The position numbers were made by a program, and so were the translations under genes. From Marivivens donghaensis (GTDB taxonomy: Bacteria > Pseudomonadota > Alphaproteobacteria > Rhodobacterales > Rhodobacteraceae): a stretch of 64,000 nucleotides of DNA. The notes beneath the pieces were generated by a model that ran no database searches, was not told where the DNA came from, and saw only the letters and a program-made list of their open reading frames with translations. Shown here piece by piece: positions 45,076 to 55,493 of the stretch (within the stretch, counting starts at the first letter, position 1; each line of letters begins with the position of its first letter). Location of the stretch: contig NZ_JAATOP010000003.1 of the NCBI RefSeq assembly GCF_011806565.1, forward strand, positions 124,001 through 188,000, read 5' to 3'.

Positions 45076-46332
45076 TCAGGCTTTGTCGAGCTCGAATGCG
45101 TCGTGCAGCGCCTGAACCGCGAGTTCCATATATTTGCGGTCGATCAGAACCGAAATTTTGATCTCCGAGGTTGCGATAACCTTGATGTTGATGCCCTCTT
45201 TCGACAGCACGTCGAACATCTTGGCGGCAACACCTGCGTGGCTGCGCATACCGATGCCGACGACCGAAACCTTGGCGACTTCGGTGTCTGCTTCGAGGCG
45301 ATCGAACTCGATCAGGCCCTTTTCCTTGGCATCGTTCAGTGCCTTTTCGGCGCGGGCGCGCTGCTCGATCGGGCAGGAGAAGGTCATATCGGTGACGCCG
45401 CCGGCGTGGCCCTGATAGTTCTGCTCCGATATGTTCTGGACGATCATGTCCACGTTCACACCTGCGTCCGCCAGCGGACCGAAGATCGACGCAGCGATGC
45501 CCGGCTTGTCCTGAATGGTGACGAGGGTCATTTTCGCTTCTTCGCGGGAATAGGCGACACCGGAAACGACGTTGGATTCCATGATTTGCTCCTCTGCGCA
45601 GACCAGCGTGCCTGCGTCATCTGACGGTTCTTCGAACGAGCTCAGCACGCGCAGCTTTACATTATAGCGCATGGCCAGTTCGACCGAACGGGTTTGCAGA
45701 ACCTTCGCACCGAGCGAGGCCAGTTCCAGCATTTCTTCGAAAGCGATCTTGTCGAGCTTGCGGGCTTTCGACGTGATGCGCGGGTCGGTCGTGTAGACGC
45801 CGTCCACATCGGTGTAGATGTCGCAACGCTCTGCGCCGAAGGCGGCAGCGAATGCAACGGCAGTGGTGTCCGAGCCACCGCGGCCCAGCGTGGTGATGCG
45901 GCCTTCGGGCGACAGACCCTGGAAACCTGCAACCACGGCAACGCGCATACCTTCGCCGAACTTCTTGTTGATGTTATCGGTCGGGATGTCTTCGATCCGC
46001 GCCGAACCGTGCGCGCCGTTGGTCAGCAGCGGAACCTGCCAGCCCTGCCAGCTACGCGCGGGGATATCCATTTCCTGAAGACGGAGCGCCATCAGACCGG
46101 CGGTCACGTTTTCGCCCGACGAGACGACAGCGTCGTATTCGCGAGCGTCGTACAGCGGCGAGGTCTCATTCACCCAGCCGACGAGTTCGTTGGTTTTGCC
46201 CGACATGGCCGAAACGATGACGATGACGTCATAGCCTTTGGCAACTTCGAGCGAGACACGTTTTGCAGCGCGGGCAATGCGGTCGAGATTGGCGACCGAA
46301 GTCCCGCCGAATTTCATGACAAGCGTCGGCAT
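45076..46332 (-). CDS. lysC: aspartate kinase
   Basis: A 418-residue aspartokinase: kinase domain with KFGGTSVA (7-14) and GRGGSDTTAVAFAAAF, then two C-terminal ACT domains (MTLVTIQDKPGIAASIFGPL and VSVVGIGMRSHAGVAAKMF) that bind lysine/threonine as feedback inhibitors. It makes aspartyl phosphate, the entry to lysine, threonine and methionine synthesis. ATG 46332 with GAAGGGA upstream is preferred to the start 21 codons further up. Confidence 0.97.
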   Translation of the reverse strand: MPTLVMKFGGTSVANLDRIARAAKRVSLEVAKGYDVIVIVSAMSGKTNELVGWVNETSPLYDAREYDAVVSSGENVTAGLMALRLQEMDIPARSWQGWQVPLLTNGAHGSARIEDIPTDNINKKFGEGMRVAVVAGFQGLSPEGRITTLGRGGSDTTAVAFAAAFGAERCDIYTDVDGVYTTDPRITSKARKLDKIAFEEMLELASLGAKVLQTRSVELAMRYNVKLRVLSSFEEPSDDAGTLVCAEEQIMESNVVSGVAYSREEAKMTLVTIQDKPGIAASIFGPLADAGVNVDMIVQNISEQNYQGHAGGVTDMTFSCPIEQRARAEKALNDAKEKGLIEFDRLEADTEVAKVSVVGIGMRSHAGVAAKMFDVLSKEGINIKVIATSEIKISVLIDRKYMELAVQALHDAFELDKA

Positions 46333-46431
46333 GGCTGTCCCTTCAAAAGATCGCGGCCCGAATAAAGGCAATTGGACCGAAGGGCAATTGGCCAAAGCAG
46401 TGCTGTAACAGTTTTACAGCATATATTGTGG

Positions 46432-46854
46432 CTAGTTTGTCTGTTTTCGCGGCGCGAATGGCAGCGGCAGGACCGGAACGCCGTCTTCGATCAGTTTGAT
46501 CGCGTCCTGCGGCTTCGCCTCGCCGTAGATCGGACGCTCCGGCGTGTCGCCGTCGTGCATCTTGCGGGCTTCGTCGGCGAACTTCATTCCGACGTATTCC
46601 GAATTGGCCTCGACATGCTTGCGCAGCTTGGTCAGCGCCTCTTCCTGTGGGGTGGCAGGGGCGGTGAGCGCGGGCTTTTCCGTGGCCGTTTCGGTACGCA
46701 CGGAGGGAGCCATCAGCGATTTGCTGACCTTCGTCGATCCGCAAGCGGTGCAGGCCACCATGCCGGCCGACTGGAGTTTGTCGAACGCATCGGCGGACTG
46801 GAACCAGCTTTCAAAGCTGTGGTCGTGGTCACATTTGAGCGTGTAGCGGATCAT
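46432..46854 (-). CDS. DUF1178 family protein
   Basis: A 140-residue protein with the DUF1178 pattern: MIRYTLKCDHDHSFESWFQSA, a CxxC pair (CTACGS) that may bind zinc together with Cys8, a variable linker, and a C-terminal ARKMHDGDTPERPIYGEA. The function is unknown; it is widespread in alphaproteobacteria. It lies 99 bases upstream of lysC on the same strand. Confidence 0.92.
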   Translation of the reverse strand: MIRYTLKCDHDHSFESWFQSADAFDKLQSAGMVACTACGSTKVSKSLMAPSVRTETATEKPALTAPATPQEEALTKLRKHVEANSEYVGMKFADEARKMHDGDTPERPIYGEAKPQDAIKLIEDGVPVLPLPFAPRKQTN

Positions 46855-46942
46855 CTGGCGGGTTTCACCTTTTCGGCCAAGTGCCTTAGATTACTCTATC
46901 TATGTGCGGCGTCAAAGGGCGCAATCCAAGAGGTGAGGCGCA

Positions 46943-48061
46943 ATGACTTTGCCGTTCCCGCAGATGTTGGGATCAGAAATTTACCGTGGCTCGTCCTACG
47001 GCGCGTGGCACCCGTTGCGGGTGCCGCGCGTGTCGACCGTGATGGACCTGACCCGCGCGATGGGCTGGCTGCCGCGCGAGCGATTTATCACCAGCCCCCG
47101 CGCCAAACCCGCCGCGCTGACCGTGTTTCACACGCCCGACTACATTGCTGCCCTGCAAGCGGCAGAGGCCGCACAGGAGGTGTCGGGCGAAGTGCGCGAG
47201 ACTTACAATATCGGCACGCCGTCGAACCCCATTTTCACCGAAATGTACCGCAGGCCCGCAACGGGGGCGGGCGCCTCGCTGCTGGCGGGGGAGCTTTTGC
47301 GGAACGGCGGCGTGCTGCATTCACCTGGCGGCGGGACGCACCATGCCTTCGCCGATCGCGCCAACGGGTTCTGTTTTCTGAACGATCCGGTGCTGGCGAC
47401 CATGTCGCTGCGCAGAAACGGCGCGACCCGCGTGGCGTATGTGGACATCGACGCCCACCACTGCGACGGGGTGGAGGCCGCGTTCCGTGATGAGCCGGAC
47501 GTGCTGCTGATCTCGACCCACGAGGAAAACCGCTGGCCGCGCACGGGTGCGCTGGATGATGTCGGGGTGGGGCAGGTGTTCAATCTGCCGCTGCCGCGCG
47601 GTGCCCATGACGACGATATGGCCTTTGCGCTGAACGAGATGATCCTGCCGGTCGTGCAGGCATTCAAGCCGGACGCGATTGTGGTCCAATGCGGCTCCGA
47701 TGCCATCACCGAAGATCCGCAATCTCGTCTTGCGATGTCGAATAACGCGCATATCGGGGTGGTCGAAGCCTTACGCCACCTTGCGCCCCGCTACCTCGTG
47801 CTTGGTGGCGGCGGCTACAATCCGTGGTCGGTGGGCCGCTGCTGGAGTGCGATCTGGGCGACGCTCAACGGTTATGAAATCCCCGACGTTCTGCCAGATG
47901 GGGCGCAGGACGTTCTAAGGAACCTCGTGTGGCACGGCCTTCACCGTATCAAACAGCCGGAACCGCACTGGATCACGACCATACGCGATAGCTGGCGGGG
48001 CGGAGAGATCAGTGACATAACGAGAACCCGCGCCGCCGTTCTGGCAGGGCGCGGAATCTGA
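46943..48061 (+). CDS. histone deacetylase-fold amidohydrolase (AcuC-like)
   Basis: A 372-residue class I/II deacetylase-fold enzyme. Visible catalytic elements: GGGTHHAFADRANGFC (His133-His134), YVDIDAHHCDG (Asp168, zinc ligands Asp170 and His172), and GGGGYN near the C-terminus. Such proteins deacetylate acetyl-CoA synthetase (AcuC) or acetylpolyamines. No acs or acetylpolyamine gene is nearby, so the substrate remains open. It is divergent from DUF1178 and convergent with the chemoreceptor gene. Confidence 0.92.
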   Translation: MTLPFPQMLGSEIYRGSSYGAWHPLRVPRVSTVMDLTRAMGWLPRERFITSPRAKPAALTVFHTPDYIAALQAAEAAQEVSGEVRETYNIGTPSNPIFTEMYRRPATGAGASLLAGELLRNGGVLHSPGGGTHHAFADRANGFCFLNDPVLATMSLRRNGATRVAYVDIDAHHCDGVEAAFRDEPDVLLISTHEENRWPRTGALDDVGVGQVFNLPLPRGAHDDDMAFALNEMILPVVQAFKPDAIVVQCGSDAITEDPQSRLAMSNNAHIGVVEALRHLAPRYLVLGGGGYNPWSVGRCWSAIWATLNGYEIPDVLPDGAQDVLRNLVWHGLHRIKQPEPHWITTIRDSWRGGEISDITRTRAAVLAGRGI

Positions 48062-50335
48062 TCAGAACGTACCGTAGCCGCGCGAATCCGAGTCCGGATC
48101 GTGGCGAGAGGGGTGTTGCTGATCGGGCGCGACGTCGTCGGGAACGGTATTTGCGGGCACGGGCAGGGCAGGCACATCGAAGCTGTCGAAGTCCGAATCC
48201 TCGACATAGGGTTCGTTGACAACGGCCGGTTCAGCGGGGAGCTCCTCAAAGTCGCCGATAATGGTGACGGCCGTAGCTACAGGCTCCGCCGACACACGGA
48301 ATTTCGCGATTTCCTGACGGAGCAGTTCGTTCGTGCTTTTCAGCTGGCTCGCTGTGGTCGCAAAGGTGTCGGCCTGCTGGCTCGACAGGCGCGCGGTGCG
48401 GCTAATGTCGAGGATCGCCTCGTTGACCTGATCGACACCGCGGGCCTGCTCTGCGCTGGCTTTGCTGATGTCTTTGATCAGGCCGCCGACCTTGGTGATG
48501 TTCTGGCTGATGACCTCGAACGACTCGCTGGTGTCGGCAGAGATTTCGACGCCATTGCGAACGTGCTGACGGCTCTTTTCGATGAGCTCGCCTGTCTCGC
48601 GGGCGGCTTTGGCCGAACGTCCGGCGAGGTTGCGGACCTCCTGCGCGACCACCGCGAAACCGCGTCCGTGCTGGCCTGCGCGGGCGGCTTCGACAGCTGC
48701 ATTGAGCGCGAGAAGGTTGGTCTGGAACGCGATTTCGTCGATCACTTTGATGATCTTTTCGATGTCGAGCGAAGAGGCGTTGATCGCGTCCATTGCGTCC
48801 ACCATCGTGGACACCTTGCGCTTGCCGTCGTCGACGACCTTGGCTGCGCCCATCATCAAATCGTTCGCGGTCTTGGCCGAGTCGGCGTTGACAGATACCT
48901 GCGATGCGGTCTGGTTGACCGAGCTGGACAGCTCTTCGACAGCAGACGATTGCACTTCGGAGTTCGACGCGAGCGCCTGAGCGGCTTCCAGCATGGTGCC
49001 GGACGCGGCGCTGAGTTCTTCCGTGCTGCCGCGCACGGCGGTCAGCGTCTCGTCAAAGAAACCGAGGAGGCGATCAACGGCGCCAGCGCTGCGCCCTATT
49101 TCGTCTTCGGTATCGATGGTCGTGCGTCGGGTGAGGTCGCGGGTGTTCGAAATCTCGTCCAGATCATGCGAGATCGTCTGGAGCGGTCGCACGATGGACC
49201 GCGCGATCCACCAGCCGACAACGCCCGTCGCAGCAGCGATGATCAGGGTCGTCGCAAGAATGATCCAGCCGAGTGTCTGCGCGCCGGCCATGACTTCGGA
49301 ATATTCGTTGCTCACGGCAAGGCCATAAGCGATGCCGCCGATTTCGACAGGCGTCCAAGCGGACAGGAGCTTTATGCCCTGACGATTGGTGAAGAGCGCC
49401 GTGCCCGTGTCTCCTGCCGCTGCGCCAAGGACGTGTTCATCTTGCGGGTGCATCCGGACCGTCGCGCCTTCGTCCGTGATGATGTCACCCGACAGGAACA
49501 CGGTGCGGCCTTCGTCGTTCACGAGCAGCGTCTGGCTGTCCACCTCAAGGCCCGTTGCGCCGTCCATAATCGTTTGCAGGTAGGTGTCACCAACCGCGAT
49601 GACGACGGCGCCCATCAGGCGTCCATTGCGGTCATAGAGCGGTGAGGCCGCGAATGCCTGAAGTACGGACATCGCTTTGGAGTAGGGTTCGAATGCGCTG
49701 AAATACATCGGGACGGTTTTCGGACCGCCGTCGTACTCCGGTTGGGGCGCGGCGAGCGCTTCGCGGACCGCTTGTGCCAGGCCGGTGTTCGTCAGGTCGT
49801 CGTCGTTGATATTACCGCCGAAATCGTCGCGCTTGGCATATGAGTACGCCACGTTACCCGAGACATCGACCAGCAGGACATCAGCGAGGTCCATGGTCTG
49901 CGCGATGGTCGAAATCCACGGATGCCACTGACCGTGGGTGCGTCCGTACATGTCCGTGTCGGCATGGAGCATCAGTTTATGACGCTCCGTTTCGGGGAAC
50001 GGGTTGTTCGTGATGTAGGCTTCGCGCATCTCCTGACGGACGAGGCCCAGCAGCCCCTCGGGGTCATCGGTGCTGTTGAGCGAGAACGTGAAAGTACCCA
50101 TCGCCGACTGCAAGCTGGCATCGGTTCCCAGAATCATCAGGGCGGACATGTAGGAATCCATCTCCCTGTTGATTGTCTCGCTCATCATCTCGACCGTGCC
50201 GGTAAGGCGGTCCTGCGCGTCGCGGGCCATCTGGGCCTGCATACGCGAAAAGGACAGGCCGCCGACCAGCAATGCGGATGCAAAGGTCAGGGCAATGATG
50301 AGCAAGGGAAGTTTACGCGCGAGCGGTAATTTCAT
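48062..50335 (-). CDS. methyl-accepting chemotaxis protein
   Basis: A 757-residue transducer: membrane helix 1 (about 9-29), a large periplasmic sensor region of the double-Cache type (about 35-350), membrane helix 2 (about 356-377), HAMP (about 378-430) and a signalling domain with the conserved hairpin tip [21 protein letters not shown]. The C-terminal ~65 residues are acidic and Pro-rich, without a CheR-binding pentapeptide at the end. No che genes lie nearby. The ligand is unknown. Confidence 0.93.
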   Translation of the reverse strand: MKLPLARKLPLLIIALTFASALLVGGLSFSRMQAQMARDAQDRLTGTVEMMSETINREMDSYMSALMILGTDASLQSAMGTFTFSLNSTDDPEGLLGLVRQEMREAYITNNPFPETERHKLMLHADTDMYGRTHGQWHPWISTIAQTMDLADVLLVDVSGNVAYSYAKRDDFGGNINDDDLTNTGLAQAVREALAAPQPEYDGGPKTVPMYFSAFEPYSKAMSVLQAFAASPLYDRNGRLMGAVVIAVGDTYLQTIMDGATGLEVDSQTLLVNDEGRTVFLSGDIITDEGATVRMHPQDEHVLGAAAGDTGTALFTNRQGIKLLSAWTPVEIGGIAYGLAVSNEYSEVMAGAQTLGWIILATTLIIAAATGVVGWWIARSIVRPLQTISHDLDEISNTRDLTRRTTIDTEDEIGRSAGAVDRLLGFFDETLTAVRGSTEELSAASGTMLEAAQALASNSEVQSSAVEELSSSVNQTASQVSVNADSAKTANDLMMGAAKVVDDGKRKVSTMVDAMDAINASSLDIEKIIKVIDEIAFQTNLLALNAAVEAARAGQHGRGFAVVAQEVRNLAGRSAKAARETGELIEKSRQHVRNGVEISADTSESFEVISQNITKVGGLIKDISKASAEQARGVDQVNEAILDISRTARLSSQQADTFATTASQLKSTNELLRQEIAKFRVSAEPVATAVTIIGDFEELPAEPAVVNEPYVEDSDFDSFDVPALPVPANTVPDDVAPDQQHPSRHDPDSDSRGYGTF

Positions 50336-50544
50336 AGAACCTGACCGTGTGCCGAAGTTGATCTGCCAATGGGCGAGCTAACGTCTGACGGGGGCGTTCT
50401 TTTAGGGAGAATCGCGGTTTCTGACCGCAATGTTCCCGCGAAATCACTGATAGGGTAGGGAACTATACGCCTAAACCCACATCGGAAATGCAACAAAGCG
50501 CAGTCGTTCGGCGCGTGGCGTATGTAATTGATTTGGGGGAGGAA

Positions 50545-50619
<75 letters not shown>

Positions 50620-50735
50620 GCCGTTTTCCGCGTCCGACGGTGTGTCGTCGGCGTGTGGCGGGGAATTAGCCTCAAAAGATTCCATGCGCAACCCCCATCT
50701 GGACGGTTTTTTGATCTCGGGATAACTCTTTTGCC

Positions 50736-50888
50736 ATGACGGTGAAAAATACTAAGTCGGGCAAAGGCCCCGAGACACTCACAAGAGAAGAGCGGCTCAA
50801 GGCTGCGCTGAAGTCGAACATGGCGAAGCGCAAGGCGCAGGCACGTGCACGCGCCGCTCATGAAGAAGAATCGAAAGAGGACGAATAG
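50736..50888 (+). CDS. 50-residue highly charged small protein upstream of murA
   Basis: ATG 50736 to TAG 50888: MTVKNTKSGKGPETLTREER, then an Ala/Lys/Arg-rich helix (LKAALKSNMAKRKAQARARA) and an acidic end (HEEESKEDE). It starts 117 bases past the tRNA-Thr gene and ends 6 bases before murA, so it is likely the first gene of the murA operon. The amphipathic basic helix with acidic tail resembles small conserved Rhodobacterales proteins of unknown role. There is no clear strong ribosome site. Confidence 0.7.
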   Translation: MTVKNTKSGKGPETLTREERLKAALKSNMAKRKAQARARAAHEEESKEDE

Positions 50889-50894
50889 GGCACA

Positions 50895-52163
50895 ATGGAT
50901 TCCATTTTGGTAAAGGGCGGTAAGCCGCTAAGCGGACAAATCGCTATCGCGGGGGCCAAGAATGCCGCGCTCGCTCTGATGCCGGCCACTCTGCTGAGTG
51001 AAGAGCCGCTGACGCTGACGAACACGCCGCGTTTGTCCGACATCAAGACAATGACCCAGCTTCTTCAATCACTTGGCGCTGAAGTCTCGTCGCTTCAGGA
51101 CGGCAAGGTTGTTGCCATGTCCTCGCACGACCTGACCTCGACCCGCGCGGAATATGACATCGTTCGCAAGATGCGCGCCTCGAATCTCGTGCTCGGCCCG
51201 CTGCTGGCGCGTTACGGACACGCCACGGTTTCGCTGCCGGGTGGCTGTGCAATCGGTGCGCGTCCGATGGACATCCACATCTCGGCTCTCGAAGCGCTGG
51301 GCGCAGAGATCGAGCTGAAAGAAGGTTACCTTCACGCCAAAACCAACGGCGGCCTGAAGGGCGGTATCGTGAAGCTGCGATTCGCTTCCGTTGGCGCGAC
51401 CGAGAACGTTCTGATGGCCGCAACGCTCGCCAAGGGCACAACGGTCATTGAAAACGCCGCGCGCGAGCCTGAAATCGTCGACCTTGCCCGCTGCCTCAAA
51501 AAGATGGGCGCCCAGATCGAAGGCGAAGGCACCAGCCGCATCGAAATTCAGGGCGTCGACCGTCTGGGTGGCGCGACCCACCCCGTTGTTACCGACCGCA
51601 TCGAGCTTGGCACCTACATGCTGGCCCCCGTTATCGCGGGCGGCGAGGTCGAATGCCTCGGCGGTAAGATGGAACTGGTCGAATCCTTCGTTGAAAAATT
51701 GCAAGAAGCAGGCATCACCGTCGAAGAGACCGAAGCGGGCCTCAAGGTTCGTTGCGAAGCCGGTCGTGCGAAGGCCGTCAACGTGACGACCGAACCGTTC
51801 CCCGGTTTCCCGACTGACCTTCAGGCGCAGATGATGGCGATGCTGTGCCTTGCTGACGGTACTTCGGTGCTGGAAGAAAAGATCTTTGAAAACCGCTTTA
51901 TGCACGCGCCGGAACTGGGCCGCATGGGTGCAAACATCGAAGTCCATGGCGGCACCGCGACCGTCCACGGCGTTGAAAAAATGAAGGGCGCTCAGGTCAT
52001 GGCGACCGACCTGCGTGCGTCGGTTTCGCTGATCCTCGCCGGTCTGGCTGCCGAGGGTGAAACCCAGGTTAACCGCGTCTACCACCTCGACCGTGGTTAC
52101 GAGAACGTCGAAGACAAGCTCGGCGGGGTTGGCGCACAGATCGAACGGATCAAGGAACAATGA
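50895..52163 (+). CDS. murA: UDP-N-acetylglucosamine 1-carboxyvinyltransferase
   Basis: A 422-residue enzyme with the catalytic Cys118 in [15 protein letters not shown] and the N-terminal [10 protein letters not shown]. It transfers enolpyruvate from PEP to UDP-GlcNAc, the first committed step of peptidoglycan synthesis. The active-site Cys means it should be sensitive to fosfomycin as a target. It overlaps DUF2948 by ATGA. Confidence 0.97.
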   Translation: MDSILVKGGKPLSGQIAIAGAKNAALALMPATLLSEEPLTLTNTPRLSDIKTMTQLLQSLGAEVSSLQDGKVVAMSSHDLTSTRAEYDIVRKMRASNLVLGPLLARYGHATVSLPGGCAIGARPMDIHISALEALGAEIELKEGYLHAKTNGGLKGGIVKLRFASVGATENVLMAATLAKGTTVIENAAREPEIVDLARCLKKMGAQIEGEGTSRIEIQGVDRLGGATHPVVTDRIELGTYMLAPVIAGGEVECLGGKMELVESFVEKLQEAGITVEETEAGLKVRCEAGRAKAVNVTTEPFPGFPTDLQAQMMAMLCLADGTSVLEEKIFENRFMHAPELGRMGANIEVHGGTATVHGVEKMKGAQVMATDLRASVSLILAGLAAEGETQVNRVYHLDRGYENVEDKLGGVGAQIERIKEQ

Positions 52164-52639
52164 CCGAAGACGCCCGTTTCGAAGACGGCGGCGAGGCTCC
52201 TCTCCGCCTGATGGCAGTCGATGCCGAAGACCTTCAGGTCGTATCGGCGCTGACGCAGGATGCGGTTTTTCCCGCTAATGAAATCGGTTGGTATCCAGCG
52301 GAGCGGCGCTTTGCGATTCTGATCAACCGCTTCCGTTGGGAAGACCTCGATGCGGCGCAGAAACGCGGCCGTCAGGTCGAGCGGGTGCAGTCGGTTCTCA
52401 TGTTCCAGTGCGTGATGAATGTGCAGAGCCAAGGCGTGCCGCAAGGCGATGCCGACACGGTTCTGTCGATCCTCTCGCTCGACTGGAAAGCGGGCGAGGA
52501 CGGTGCGGGGTCGATTCTGTTGAACCTCGCGGGCGATGGCGTCATCAAGCTCGACGTCGAAGCGATCGAGATCATGCTCAAGGACGTCACGCGCCCCTAC
52601 ATCGCGCCGTCCCATCAGGCACCGAGCCATCCCGAATAA
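52160..52639 (+). CDS. DUF2948 family protein
   Basis: A 159-residue protein of a small alphaproteobacterial family ([20 protein letters not shown] at the N-terminus, [13 protein letters not shown] in the middle). Its function is not known. It overlaps the murA stop (ATGA), so it is made with MurA. Two terminator hairpins follow. Confidence 0.88.
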   Translation: MTEDARFEDGGEAPLRLMAVDAEDLQVVSALTQDAVFPANEIGWYPAERRFAILINRFRWEDLDAAQKRGRQVERVQSVLMFQCVMNVQSQGVPQGDADTVLSILSLDWKAGEDGAGSILLNLAGDGVIKLDVEAIEIMLKDVTRPYIAPSHQAPSHPE

Positions 52640-52643
52640 CGCG

Positions 52644-52695
52644 GCGCTACGTTTTGTAGCGCTTTGACGCCCCCCTTCACATTGAAGGGGGGCGT
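52644..52695 (+). terminator. double hairpin terminator after DUF2948
   Basis: First a 7-bp stem (52644-52650 with 52656-52662) followed by TTT, then a 12-bp stem (52667-52678 with 52684-52695, loop of 5) followed by TTGCG. Together they end the murA operon and leave only 36 bases before the hisD start. Confidence 0.8.
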
Positions 52696-52731
52696 TTGCG
52701 CATGTATCACCTGCGGCGAAGGAGACAGCCG

Positions 52732-54033
52732 ATGCCCCAATTTCTCGATACGACTGATGCAGGTTTCGAAGACGCCTTTGTGGCGCTGTTGGGAATGAAG
52801 CGCGAAGACAGCCCCGATGTGGACGCTGTCGTTGCGGATATCATCGCGGACGTGCGCAAGCGCGGCGACGCGGCTGTGCTGGAGCTGACCGCGAAGTTCG
52901 ACCGCATGGAGTTGACTGCCGATAAGCTGCGTTTCTCCGAAGCGGAGATCGAAGAGATCATCCAGCAGGTGTCGGACGAAGAACGCGCGGCGCTCGAACT
53001 CGCCGCTGAACGTATCCGCGCCTACCACGAACGCCAGATGCCAGAGGATGCCCGCTGGGAAGACGCCGCAGGTGCTTCGCTCGGTTGGCGTTGGTCGGCT
53101 GTGTCTGCCGCTGGCCTCTACGTGCCGGGCGGCCTCGCGTCCTATCCGTCGTCGGTGCTGATGAACGCCATTCCCGCGAAGGTCGCAGGCGTCGAGCGTC
53201 TCGCCATCGTCGTGCCGACCCCCGACGGCGTTGCGAACCCGCTGGTTTTGCTGGCCGCGAAAATCGCGGGCGTTGACGAAGTCTACCGCATTGGCGGCGC
53301 GCAGGCCGTGGCCGCGCTGGCCTACGGCACCGAAACCATCGCGCCCGTGGACAAGATCACGGGGCCGGGCAACGCCTTTGTCGCAGCCGCCAAGCGCCGC
53401 GTCTTCGGCAAGGTGGGCATCGACATGATCGCGGGCCCGTCGGAAATCCTTGTGATTGCCGACAAACACAACGACCCCGACTGGATTGCGCTCGATCTGA
53501 TGTCGCAGGCCGAGCATGACGAATCCGCGCAGTCGATCCTGATCACCGATGATGGCGACTTTGGCCGCGCTGTCGCCGATGCCGTGGACAAGCGCCTCGA
53601 GACGCTGGAGCGCCGCGCGATTGCGGGTGCGAGCTGGCGCGACTTCGGTGCGGTGATCACCGTCAAAGATATGGAAGAGGCCGCTGCGCTCTCCGACCGT
53701 ATCGCGCCCGAACACCTCGAGCTTTGTGTCGAGGATGCCGACGCGCTGTCCGAAAAAGTGACCCACGCCGGTGCGATCTTCATCGGCGGTTGGACGCCCG
53801 AAGCTATCGGCGACTACGTCGGCGGCCCGAACCACGTCTTGCCGACCGCCCGTTCGGCCCGTTTCTCGTCGGGTCTGTCGGTCATGGACTTCCTCAAGCG
53901 CACCACGCTGGCCCGCATGACCCCCGACGCCCTTCGCGCGATCGGTCCGGCTGCGGAGCGTCTGGCAAAGTCCGAAAGCCTCGAAGCCCACGGATTGAGC
54001 GTTCGCGCCCGCCTCGACAAGCTGAACGGCTAA
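52732..54033 (+). CDS. hisD: histidinol dehydrogenase
   Basis: A 433-residue zinc enzyme with YVPGGLASYPSSVLMNAIPA, the GPGNAFVAAAKRRVFG segment, and the late ATG-like motif FIGGWTPEAIGDYVGGPNHVLPT. It oxidises histidinol to histidine in two NAD-dependent steps. ATG 52732 with AAGGAG upstream is preferred over a start 12 codons before that lies in the terminator flank. Other his genes are not in the window; UPF0262 follows, a neighbour often seen with hisD in alphaproteobacteria. Confidence 0.96.
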   Translation: MPQFLDTTDAGFEDAFVALLGMKREDSPDVDAVVADIIADVRKRGDAAVLELTAKFDRMELTADKLRFSEAEIEEIIQQVSDEERAALELAAERIRAYHERQMPEDARWEDAAGASLGWRWSAVSAAGLYVPGGLASYPSSVLMNAIPAKVAGVERLAIVVPTPDGVANPLVLLAAKIAGVDEVYRIGGAQAVAALAYGTETIAPVDKITGPGNAFVAAAKRRVFGKVGIDMIAGPSEILVIADKHNDPDWIALDLMSQAEHDESAQSILITDDGDFGRAVADAVDKRLETLERRAIAGASWRDFGAVITVKDMEEAAALSDRIAPEHLELCVEDADALSEKVTHAGAIFIGGWTPEAIGDYVGGPNHVLPTARSARFSSGLSVMDFLKRTTLARMTPDALRAIGPAAERLAKSESLEAHGLSVRARLDKLNG

Positions 54034-54135
54034 CTGGGGCTCGCGGGGCAGGATATGTTCCGCGATACCCGTTGCCGCATTGCATGAACGCATGTGGGCC
54101 GCTACCAATTGGTCGACCAAACGGAAGACCCGCCC

Positions 54136-54609
54136 ATGAGCCGTATCAGCCACATCGAACTCGACGATTCGAACCTGCCGCCCCCGACTCCCGAAGTGGA
54201 GCAGGAACGGAAGGTTGCGATGTTCGACCTTCTGGAAGAAAACAGCTTCGATCTGCCTGCCAAGGACGGCAAGGTGGATGGGCCGTATAAGCTCGCCCTA
54301 TCGATCCGTGAGCGCCGCCTTGTGTTCGATATCCGTAATGAAGCAGGTGATCCGGCGTCGGAAATCCACCTCGCGCTGGGGCCGTTCCGTCAGGTCGTCA
54401 AAGACTACTTCCAGATTTGCGCCAGCTACTTCGATGCCGTGAAGACCGCCTCGCCAAGCCAGATCGAAACGATCGACATGGCCCGCCGCGGTATCCACAA
54501 CGAGGGCGCCAACATCCTGCAAGAGCGGCTGGATGGGAAATGCGAAGTCGATCACGACACCGCCCGCCGCCTGTTTACCCTGATCTGCGTCCTGCACTTC
54601 GGGGGCTGA
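54136..54609 (+). CDS. UPF0262 family protein
   Basis: A 157-residue protein of the UPF0262 family (RISHIELDDSNLPPPTPEVEQER start; LSIRERRLVFDIRNE core; IDMARRGIHNEGANIL). The function is unknown. ATG 54136 matches the family start; an upstream in-frame ATG would add a non-conserved stretch. The phosphatase gene follows after 2 bases. Confidence 0.92.
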   Translation: MSRISHIELDDSNLPPPTPEVEQERKVAMFDLLEENSFDLPAKDGKVDGPYKLALSIRERRLVFDIRNEAGDPASEIHLALGPFRQVVKDYFQICASYFDAVKTASPSQIETIDMARRGIHNEGANILQERLDGKCEVDHDTARRLFTLICVLHFGG

Positions 54610-54611
54610 CC

Positions 54612-55085
54612 TTGTCGGAGAGCGAGAAGGAATACGACCCGCTACCGCAGTCCATCCTCTTCTGCTGTGACCACAATGCTGTGCGCTCACCTATGGCGGA
54701 AGGGTTGATGAAAAAGTACTACGGGACAGGCTGTTACGTGCAGTCGGTGGGCGTCAAAAACGATCTGGAGATCGACGGCTTCGCGATTTGCGTTTGTCAG
54801 GAAAAGGACGTGGAGCTGTCGCGTCACCGCTCCCGCTCGTTCGACGAACTCAAAGAGTGGGGCGACGATCTATCGTCCTTCGACCTGATCGTTGCGCTGT
54901 CTCCGGCGAGCCAGCGTCAGGCGCTCGAACTCACCCGTTTTTATCACCTCGAAGTCGAATATTGGCCGATTTTGGACCCAACAGGTCTCGGAGAGACACG
55001 TGACGCCAAACTCGACAGTTATAGACAGACACGAGACCAGATTATTTCACGCCTCCACGCGCGTTGGGGGCCGCCAAAGGAGTAA
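54612..55085 (+). CDS. low-molecular-weight protein-tyrosine phosphatase-like protein
   Basis: A 157-residue protein with the P-loop C-x5-R-S: Cys19 to Arg25 in FCCDHNAVRSPMAEG, and the general acid region ILDPTGLGET. These mark the LMW-PTP/arsenate reductase fold. It could be a phosphatase or an ArsC-type reductase; no arsenic genes lie nearby, so a phosphatase is more likely. It probably starts with TTG at 54612, 2 bases after UPF0262, as no ATG is suitably placed. Confidence 0.85.
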   Translation: MSESEKEYDPLPQSILFCCDHNAVRSPMAEGLMKKYYGTGCYVQSVGVKNDLEIDGFAICVCQEKDVELSRHRSRSFDELKEWGDDLSSFDLIVALSPASQRQALELTRFYHLEVEYWPILDPTGLGETRDAKLDSYRQTRDQIISRLHARWGPPKE

Positions 55086-55091
55086 GCCGCA

Positions 55092-55493
55092 ATGGCCGCG
55101 ACCGAAGTTCTTCAACGCTATTTCGATGCCTTCAATGCAGGCGACAAAGCAGGAATGCTGGCCGAACTGGCCGATGATGTGGAGCATCACGTCAACGAAG
55201 GCAAAGTGCGCAAGGGCAAGGACCTGTTCTCCGAATTCTGCGACCACATGGACCGCTGCTACCGCGAGTGCCTGACCGACATGGTGTTCATGGTGAACGA
55301 GGACGGTACCCGCGCGTCTGCGGAATTCATCGTGAACGGCGAATACCTCACCACGGACGAGGGTCTGCCCGAAGCCAAAGGCCAGACCTACAAGCTGCCC
55401 GCAGGGTCGTTCATGACGCTCAAGGACGACAAGATCACCCGCGTGACCACCTACTACAACCTGTCGGACTGGATCCGTCAGGTCTCCGCATGA
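55092..55493 (+). CDS. ketosteroid isomerase-like (NTF2-fold) protein
   Basis: A 133-residue NTF2-fold protein: MAATEVLQRYFDAFNAGDKAGMLAELADDVEHHVNEG, then YYNLSDWIRQV at the end. The sequence resembles a family named ketosteroid isomerase-related. No steroid metabolism is evident. It is the first of three genes coupled by ATGA overlaps with a GNAT and a carbon-nitrogen hydrolase. Confidence 0.88.
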   Translation: MAATEVLQRYFDAFNAGDKAGMLAELADDVEHHVNEGKVRKGKDLFSEFCDHMDRCYRECLTDMVFMVNEDGTRASAEFIVNGEYLTTDEGLPEAKGQTYKLPAGSFMTLKDDKITRVTTYYNLSDWIRQVSA

